Of a DNA stretch of 14,489 nt, positions 12,001 through 14,489 are shown piece after piece (within the stretch, counting starts at the first letter, position 1; each line of letters begins with the position of its first letter). The notes under the pieces are model-generated. The model saw only the letters and a list, made by a program, of their open reading frames with translations. It was not told the DNA's origin and did not search any database. Source of the DNA: an uncultured Chitinophagaceae bacterium (lineage in GTDB: Bacteria > Bacteroidota > Bacteroidia > Chitinophagales > Chitinophagaceae); NCBI GenBank assembly GCA_937996595.1, contig CALKVC010000063.1, forward strand, positions 1 through 14,489. Direction: 5' to 3'. The translations under genes and the position numbers were made by a program.

Positions 12001-14489
12001 AACCAATATTGGTACCCTGGTGTATACACATCCTGGTCCATTCTTAACACCTGTAGTGGGACTCAATACACATGTATTCCAAACTCCGTTTACATGGGAT
12101 GGTGTTTCCAATGTGCTGATTACAGCATGCCAGAACCTGCAAACAGCTTCAACAACAACAACGGTTGCAGCATTTACAACGCCGGCCATTGCTAATACAC
12201 AAGCAGTAGGTTCAACAGTTGATTGTTCTACCACAACAGGCATGACAACAGCTACAGCAAGGCCACTTATAACAGTTACATTCAATGCAACACCAACCAA
12301 TGTAACCTGGACACAGTCTCCTGCATTACCGGCAACACTGGATACCTATTCAGGACCTGTGGTAGTGGCTACACCAACAGTAACTACTGTATACACAGCT
12401 ACTTCTACCAATGGTTCCTGTACTTCGCAGGCATCTGCCACCGTTAATGTGAACCCATTACCGGCCGGAACCAGCGTTACCGGAACTACAGCCGTTTGCC
12501 AGAATGCTACCCAGCCACTGGTTACATTCTCTGCCAGTGTTGGTACAGCGCCTTATACATTTACCTATACCATCAATGGTGGTGCACCGTTAACGGCTAC
12601 TACGCCTTCAGGTGCTAACCCGCAGTCAGTTTCAGTTTCAGTACCAACCGGTACACCTGGTACATTCGTATATGCGCTTACTGGTGTAACAGATCAGTAT
12701 TGCACTAATAATACGGTTACCGGTTCTGCAACCGTTACTGTAAATGCATTGCCTGATGCAAGCTTCACCGGCTTAACCAGCCCGGTTTGCCTCAATGCAG
12801 GTGCGGTTACTTTAACAAGCACACAAACCAGCGGTACGTTTAGCGGCCCGGGCATCACTGATAACGGTAACGGTACAGCGAGCTTCAACCCTGCAACAGC
12901 AGGAGCCGGCACGCACAGCATCAGCTTCAGTTACACAGATGGCAATAGCTGTTCAAACAGCAGCAGCCAGAATGTAACGGTTAATGCGTTACCAACCGTT
13001 AGCTTTACCGGTTTACCATCTACCCTGTGCGTACATGCAGCAGCCATTACACTCACCGGTAACCAGGCGCCAAATGGCACGTTCACAGGAGCGGGTATCA
13101 CAGACAACGCCAATGGTACAGCCAGCTTCAACCCCGCCACAGCAGGTGTGGGTGGCCCTTATACCATTACTTACACTTATACTGACGGTAACGGATGTAC
13201 CAACAGTTCATCTCAAACCATCAGCATAACAGAAAACTTCCAGTGGGTTAACCTTCAATGGCCTCCTTCAGGTTCAATTTGTGAAGGTACACCAGGCGGC
13301 TACGCTGTGTATGGCCAGGCTTATAAAGCCGGTGTTACAGAAGCAGCAGGTGCGGGAGCAGGCGTAACAGCAGAACTCGGCTGGAGCACTACCAATACCA
13401 ATCCAAATACCTGGACCAACTGGCAGTCTGCTACCTTTAATGTACAGGTTGGCAACAATGATGAATTTACATCATCACTGTCACTGCCAGCCGGAACATA
13501 CTATTATACCTTCCGTTACTCATATAACGGTTGCGGATACCAGTATGGCGGTTACAGCGCAGGTGGCGGTAATATCTGGGATGGTACCAACTACGTAAGC
13601 GGCGTACTCACCGTGAACGCATTGCCAACGGTTAGCTTCACCGGCTTAGCAGCCAGCTACTGTGTAAATGCGGGTGCGGTTGTATTAACCGGTAACCAGG
13701 CTCCAAATGGTACGTTCAGCGGCCCTGGCATCACAGATAACGGTAACGGCACAGCGAGCTTTAACCCTGCTACTGCAGGTGTAGGCGGCCCGTACAGCAT
13801 CACGTATACTTACAACAACGGTACCTGCAGCAACAGCAGCACGCAAACGGTAACTGTTAATGCACTGCCTGTGGTAAGCTTCAGTGGCCTGGCAGCTTCA
13901 TACTGTACAACAGATGCGGCTGTTACCTTAACAGGGTCACCAGTGGGCGGTACATTCAGCGGTTCTGGCATCACCGGAAACCAATTCGATCCGGCTGCAG
14001 CAGGTGCTGGTACACATAGTATCACATATACTTATACAGATGTAAACGGCTGTACAAACAGCAGTTCTCAGAATGTAACGGTTACGGTATGTGCTACGTT
14101 CACTACACTTAACCTGACAGCGTTCCTGGAAGGATTCTACTATGATATCAATACCATGAGGGCGAATATCTATGACCTCGGTATCAGTACAGATCCTACA
14201 GAAACAGATACACTTACGGTTAACCTGTGGGCAGCCACCAGCCTGAGTAACCCAACACCGGATTACACTGTTCAGGCGGTTGTTCATACAGATGGTACTG
14301 CTACCATGCAGTTCCCGGCAGCGGTAACAGGCAATTCTTACTACATTGCTGTTAAGCACAGGAACCATATGGAAACATGGAGCCTGAACCCGGTTGCCTT
14401 CACTGCAACTACTTCGTACAACTTCACTACAGCTCAGTCACAGGCATATGATGACGGCGTTAATCAGCCGATGGCATCAGTGGCAGGTG
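1..14489 (+). CDS. Giant modular surface protein (beta-helix, Ig-like and SprB-like modules), partial at both ends
   Basis: One frame (full codons 2-14488) stays open for 4,829 codons. Domains by window residue: beta-helix 1-531; CARDB-like 535-650; beta-helix 652-1172; CARDB-like 1173-1291; Ig-like 1296-1382; Ig_7-like 1383-1611 with insert A; Ig-like 1612-1698; Ig-like 1699-1960 with insert B; SprB-like 1964-2129; six Ig/PKD-like 2130-2633; beta-helix 2635-3701; Ig-like 3706-3887; Ig-like 3888-4154 with a second insert B; Ig-like 4155-4248; four repeats 4249-4695 with insert C; terminal-type sandwich 4696-4829. No signal peptide, transmembrane segment or catalytic motif is visible; the true N-terminus lies upstream because the window opens inside a helix coil. 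Such mosaics in Bacteroidota are usually exported and surface-attached or released, often by type IX secretion, but the sorting domain would lie beyond the right edge. An adhesin or cell-surface fibre is the likeliest role; the substrate is unknown. An extracellular glycan-binding or degrading role cannot be excluded for the beta-helices. Confidence 0.93.
2..1594 (+). other. Protein domain: right-handed parallel beta-helix I (N-terminus outside window)
   Basis: Residues 1-531 form a ladder of short strands with the recurring motif x-N-[TNI]-[IV] (GNTIANF, GNTIGAA, NNIIGSI, NNTIGST, GNTIANL, GNTVRNM, ANTVHSL, HNTIYIG). Each is usually followed by a TGI(Y/F/H/L) strand. The spacing of 28-41 residues and the Asn/Thr/Ile stacking are those of a parallel beta-helix. 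The segment is strikingly poor in charge: I count one Lys and two Glu in 531 residues. It closes with a cap (1364-1594) containing QDANS, DLHL, DDYDSDVR and DIGAD, shared with the other two helices. Such folds bind or cleave polysaccharides or act as stiff adhesin stalks; no catalytic residues can be assigned here. Confidence 0.82.
1604..1951 (+). other. Protein domain: CARDB-like beta-sandwich 1
   Basis: About 116 residues follow beta-helix I. The domain opens with DVGISALVAP and TETVTVTLKNYG, a pattern of CARDB-type sandwiches (a statement about what is lacking or shared, then a T-V-T-V-x-[IL]-K-N strand). It continues with VTATGGYSSNIV (1754-1789) and LPATIDMSVGGTYTFNA (starting 1832). The same ordered motifs recur at 3518-3874, so helix plus sandwich forms a repeated two-domain unit. 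CARDB domains are Ig-fold adhesion or spacer modules. The family name is by pattern recognition only. Confidence 0.65.
1955..3517 (+). other. Protein domain: parallel beta-helix II, complete
   Basis: The helix head is recognisable: LGGSYNVGAGGNYLTLTAAI, then TLTIRPAAGT and the anchor NGADRIIIDGIN (2225-2260). This arrangement is common to Bacteroidota beta-helix proteins and is matched by GADYVTINGI in helix III. Coils follow with GNTIRFV, TRNLIHDI, NNTIANNMI, FNSISL and RNNIVHM. The helix ends in a cap at 3311-3517 with WQTASTQDAN, DLHLV, DYDNDTR and DRGADEF. It has more charged residues than helix I (for example REEDG, REERT). A GDDNDNN stretch at 2480-2500 may be an acidic turn or metal site. 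Substrate or ligand is not evident. Confidence 0.83.
3518..3874 (+). other. Protein domain: CARDB-like beta-sandwich 2
   Basis: This is a second copy of the sandwich that follows beta-helix I. Shared elements, in order, are ALVAP, TETVTV-x-[LI]-KN, VTATGGYSSNIV (3668-3703, identical at protein level to copy 1) and LPATI-[DN]-MSV. The remainder has diverged (for example an extra LTHDLSTDN segment), so it is not a recent exact duplication. It links beta-helix II to the following string of Ig-like domains. Confidence 0.65.
3887..4147 (+). other. Protein domain: Ig-like
   Basis: About 87 residues with the Bacteroidota Ig-like layout: an early Cys in AFCITPG (codon 3920), a core Trp pair in IQWQVSTDGTNWTNV, a tyrosine strand SLQYTPSADI, and a late Cys in AIVTCTAS (codon 4094). 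The W-Q-x-S-T-D-G-x-x-W pattern is typical of Ig-like modules in secreted Bacteroidota proteins. The two Cys are well placed for a disulfide. It acts as a spacer. Confidence 0.7.
4148..4834 (+). other. Protein domain: Ig_7-like (CHU_C-associated), split by insert A
   Basis: The first part has NPSVTGTTPATRCGTGTVTL, LNWYTAATGG, TGASYSPTVS and SFWVSAS, the classic Ig_7 order (Cys, then N-W-Y-x-A-x-x-G-G, then a tYyV strand). The final strand, TGCESPRTEVVATV, does not follow directly. It appears about 150 codons later, at 4787-4828. The domain is therefore interrupted between its penultimate and last strands by the separate module described at 4337-4786. Confidence 0.75.
4337..4786 (+). other. 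Protein domain: inserted beta-sandwich module A
   Basis: About 150 residues nested inside an Ig_7-like domain. Features are LTYYMVFDVLSAMTLNSVYV, then DVKLFIYDTDGTTLLSTI, FSPGSGYRIGYN, SMFRNDAG, YPYTVPGVISIT and YWYYVYDWQIS. The alternation of hydrophobic strands with a V-F-D-V-x-x-x-x-T-L-x-S-V-x-V-Y-P core resembles jelly-roll modules seen in other Bacteroidota exoproteins, from memory of the family. I cannot give it a firm family name. A ligand-binding role is possible but not shown. Confidence 0.6.
4835..5095 (+). other. Protein domain: Ig/PKD-like
   Basis: About 87 residues: APTISLNASSTTICAGQSTN, then YNYTWSPATTPATGAAV, ATGFYVVTATD, GCVTKDSVNITVNPLP. The order C-x-G, Y-x-W-S-P, G-x-Y-x-V-x-A-T-D, then G-C-x-x-x-D-S-V-x-I-T-V-N-P-L-P is the common spacer Ig of gliding-type and CHU-type surface proteins. 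Confidence 0.75.
5096..5881 (+). other. Protein domain: Ig-like, split by insert B (copy 1)
   Basis: The Ig starts with ACVGGSVTLNATSG and resumes with ITWSPSTDLNTTTGNTVIST (from 5741), YYATATLGACTRVDSVTVSL. Between these halves sits a module of about 180 residues. The break falls between the strand bearing the first Cys and the strand bearing the core Trp, a different position from insert A. The same arrangement recurs at 11663-12463. Confidence 0.75.
5174..5722 (+). other. Protein domain: inserted module B, copy 1
   Basis: Residues 1725-1907. Landmarks are GNPYRSGY (5231-5254), KNQILILASELTGLGFTAG, LYDFTIAMANTSATSL, VYTYPGTFFTPVLGLNTHTF, QTPFSWDGISNVLVTVC. These match copy 2 at 11741-12280 in the same order. 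The module recurs in many Bacteroidota secreted proteins (N-P-Y-R ... A-S-E-L-x-x-L-G ... F-x-W-D-G-x-S-N-[VI]-L-V), from memory. It is probably a beta-sandwich; no enzymatic residues are recognisable. Confidence 0.68.
5891..6388 (+). repeat. Two tandem SprB-like repeats
   Basis: Copy 1 (5891-6130): VTCFGGNNGSVTGTATGG, YTYTIAGP, GVFTGLTAGNYTVTVNDGAC. Copy 2 (6131-6388): PTCNSSS...EDGSVTATAGGG, APYTYVINGP, GVFTGLTAGSYTVTVTDFYG, then C. This is the SprB repeat pattern (Cys, N-G-S-[VA], G-G-x-x-x-Y-x-Y, G-L-x-A-G-x-Y-T-V-T-V-x-D, Cys), named after the gliding adhesin SprB of Flavobacterium johnsoniae. Copy 2 has an extra SSPSPLFED stretch before its G-S-V strand. The repeat is widespread in surface proteins of non-gliders, so it does not by itself show motility. 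Confidence 0.8.
6389..7186 (+). repeat. Three Ig/PKD-like domains; the second and third form a duplicated pair
   Basis: Domain a (6389-6631): PVCAGSNATLTATPG, YSWTGPG, VLITDVNGCTNTANTTV. Domain b (6632-6907): LVCDGASVTFTATPTNGG, NYQFFVNAVSVQNGSSNTYT, CTTGSPATSNAITMTV. Domain c (6908-7186): TVCSGTNVTYTATPTAGG, TYEFFVNAVSVQDGASNTYT, CALNDPATSNTITASV. Domains b and c share FFVNAVSVQ (codons from 6746 and from 7022, 276 bases apart) and SPATSN/DPATSN, marking a tandem duplication of 92 codons. Confidence 0.78.
7187..7900 (+). repeat. Three further Ig/PKD-like domains
   Basis: Domain d (7187-7426): TTFCNGSSVVLTSDS, NQWYIDGVLQSG, AGSYTVTYTENGCTSVAS. Domain e (7427-7669): ASYCTGGSTVLSAATS, YQWVLNGVTNLG, TGSYTVIVTNSNGCSTTS. 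Domain f (7670-7900): ASCTTLSPGETAVLTATPA, YSWSLDGGPVL, TGTYTVTVTDLNGCTGTANV. Each has the Cys / Q-W or S-W / G-x-Y-T-V / N-G-C sequence of spacer Ig domains, with one likely disulfide apiece. They lead directly into beta-helix III. Confidence 0.78.
7904..11104 (+). other. Protein domain: long parallel beta-helix III, complete
   Basis: About 1,067 residues, twice the length of helix II. The head has ALVGGNTYNIPESCGTGFPS, VTFNVAAGHTETAPNSG and the anchor GADYVTINGI (8219-8248). The middle is a long ladder of [GN]-N-T-[VI] coils, most regular from 9113 to 9935. The C-terminal end changes to YNNMIGDL, YFNTIYM, RNNIVYN. The closing cap is at 10844-11104, with DDFDGDIR and DMGADEL. The sequence is rich in Thr, Asn, Gly and Val, with sparse Lys and Arg. 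No catalytic triad or lyase motif is recognised. A rigid adhesin rod or glycan-binding surface is the likeliest role. Confidence 0.83.
11117..11662 (+). repeat. Two Ig-like domains
   Basis: The first (11117-11419) has CVGAVGGTAT, a second Cys in FSCTSNTA, YQWEVSSTGGGVGFAPV, LSYTSATGLATGTYYYRLSV with a late Cys. The W-x-V-S-S-T-G-G-G pattern resembles the Ig at 3887-4147. The second (11420-11662) has PICSGTSLTLTG, FAWSGPLGYTSTSQSPTF, GGTYTFTATLNGCSASGTTS. Both are spacers after beta-helix III; unlike helices I and II, helix III is not followed by a CARDB-like sandwich. Confidence 0.75.
11663..12463 (+). other. Protein domain: Ig-like, split by insert B (copy 2)
   Basis: The Ig begins with VVCEGASVTLTAGGVSG and resumes at VTWTQSPALPATLDTYSG (from 12302), VYTATSTNGSCTSQASATVN, ending NPLP. 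The interruption is at the same topological place as in 5096-5881, between the first Cys strand and the core Trp strand. This suggests the split Ig and its insert were duplicated or acquired as one unit. Confidence 0.74.
11741..12280 (+). other. Protein domain: inserted module B, copy 2
   Basis: Residues 3914-4093, paralogous to 5174-5722. Matching landmarks are GNPYRSGY (11789-11812), KNQMLILASELTALGYTAGD, IYNFRISMANTALAAL, LVYTHPGPFLTPVVGLNTH, VFQTPFTWDGVSNVLITAC, then a NTQAVGSTV strand also found in copy 1 as NTQQVGATV. Length differs by only three codons, given my boundaries. Function is unknown; fold is probably a beta-sandwich. Confidence 0.68.
12464..12745 (+). other. Protein domain: Ig-like with an extended central strand pair
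   Basis: About 94 residues: TAVCQNATQPLVTFSASVG, APYTFTYTINGGAPLTATT, SVSVSVPTGTPGTFVYALTG, QYCTNNTVTGSATVTVNALP. The A-P-Y-T-F-x-Y-x-I-N-G-G element is known from Ig/PKD spacers of Bacteroidota surface proteins. It ends in VNALP, the same linker that separates the repeats that follow. Confidence 0.7.
12746..13231 (+). repeat. C-terminal repeats R1 and R2 (about 80 residues each)
   Basis: R1 (12746-12985) and R2 (12986-13231) share A-L-P-x-x-S-F-T-G-L, a Cys, an L-T strand, G-T-F-[ST]-G-x-G-I-T-D-N, NGTASFNPATAG, a Y-T-D-G-N strand and C-[ST]-NSSSQ. R1 closes with AGAGTHSI, R2 with AGVGGPYTI. This is an Ig-like repeat seen in tandem in Bacteroidota surface proteins. R2 is followed directly by insert C, so the array is interrupted. 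Confidence 0.8.
13232..13618 (+). other. Protein domain: Trp-rich inserted module C
   Basis: About 129 residues placed exactly between repeats R2 and R3. Landmarks are FQWVNLQWPPSGSICEG, YAVYGQAYKAGVTEAAGAGA, LGWSTTNTNPNTWTNWQSA, FNVQVGNNDEFTSSLSLPAG, TYYYTFRYSYNGCGYQYGG and NIWDGTNY. The density of Trp and Tyr is much higher than in the flanking sequence. The W-x-N-L-Q-[WF]-P and G-N-N-D-E-[FY] signatures recall a module found in Bacteroidota exoproteins, from memory. Aromatic-rich surfaces suit carbohydrate binding, but this is inference. Confidence 0.6.
13619..14086 (+). repeat. C-terminal repeats R3 and R4
   Basis: R3 (13619-13861) and R4 (13862-14086) continue the series. R3 has LTGNQAPNGTFSGPGITDN, NGTASFNPATAG and AGVGGPYSITYTYNNGTC; R4 is shorter, with GGTFSGSGITG, NQFDPAAAGAGTHSI and TYTDVNGCTNSSSQ. 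R4 lacks the N-G-N-G-T-A-S segment present in R1-R3. Each repeat has one early and one late Cys. R4 runs straight into the terminal module. Confidence 0.8.
14087..14489 (+). other. Protein domain: C-terminal-type sandwich module, cut by window edge
   Basis: At least 134 residues: FTTLNLTAFLEGFYYDINTM, LGISTDPTETDTLTVNLW, YTVQAVVHTDGTATMQFP, AVTGNSYYIAVKHRNHMETW, PVAFTATTSYNFTTAQSQAY. The order LEGFY, T-D-T-[LV]-T-V-x-L-x-x-A, G-N-S-Y-Y-I-x-V-K-H-R-N-x-x-E-T-W-S is one I associate with the last large domain of Chitinophagaceae and related exoproteins. It is usually followed by a short region with dockerin-like G-D-x-N-x-D-G repeats near the C-terminus. If so, this giant gene ends not far beyond base 14489. 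Confidence 0.65.

Noticed and set aside
12746..14086. Repeats R1-R4 as possible insertion-sequence ends or an assembly duplication.
   Set aside because: The copies differ by many silent changes and some replacements, stay in frame, and have no inverted ends or transposase. They are diverged protein repeats.
13937..14368. Cys-rich minus-strand open frame of 143 codons.
   Set aside because: It is antisense to repeat R4 and the terminal module. The Cys and Arg content comes from reading complements of Thr and Ala codons; there is no independent support.
1..14489. Promoters, terminators, tRNA or other RNA genes inside the window.
   Set aside because: I saw no convincing hairpin with a T-run, no tRNA-like arms, and no non-coding gap in which such elements would be expected.

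Overview
The whole window is the inside of one gene. Reading the + strand from base 2, I find no in-frame stop through base 14488, giving 4,829 consecutive codons. Neither a start nor a stop codon of this gene is present, so it continues past both edges. No second gene, RNA gene, promoter, terminator, mobile element or CRISPR array is supported, and there is no intergenic stretch.

The product is a giant, Thr/Gly/Ser/Ala/Asn/Val-rich, all-beta modular protein of the kind found at the surface of Bacteroidota. The evidence is a mix of modules typical of that phylum: parallel beta-helices closed by a D-x-D-x-x-x-R ... GAD(E) cap, CHU_C-associated Ig-like domains, SprB-type repeats, and a terminal module with the GNSYYIAVKHRN signature. 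Arginine is mostly AGG and GC looks to be in the mid-40s percent by eye. Both fit Chitinophagaceae or a related family, but the family-level guess is soft.

Layout, N- to C-terminal: beta-helix I (2-1594, entered mid-helix); CARDB-like sandwich 1 (1604-1951); beta-helix II (1955-3517); CARDB-like sandwich 2 (3518-3874); an Ig-like domain (3887-4147); an Ig_7-like domain split by inserted module A (4148-4834); another Ig-like domain (4835-5095); an Ig-like domain split by inserted module B (5096-5881); two SprB-like repeats (5891-6388); six Ig/PKD-like domains (6389-7900); the long beta-helix III (7904-11104); two Ig-like domains (11117-11662); a second Ig split by a paralogous module B (11663-12463); one more Ig-like domain (12464-12745); four repeats of about 80 residues, interrupted after the second by Trp-rich module C (12746-14086); and a C-terminal-type sandwich module (14087 to the edge).

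The likely picture is a secreted, possibly type IX-exported adhesin or cell-surface fibre. The beta-helices would be rigid, possibly glycan-binding, segments separated by strings of Ig-like spacers. No catalytic motif was recognised, and export and function are inferences. The most interesting material is architectural: regular 28-41 residue Asn ladders in beta-helices I and III, three Ig domains split by nested inserts, duplicated modules whose protein is conserved while codons have drifted, and a mosaic pattern among the last four repeats.
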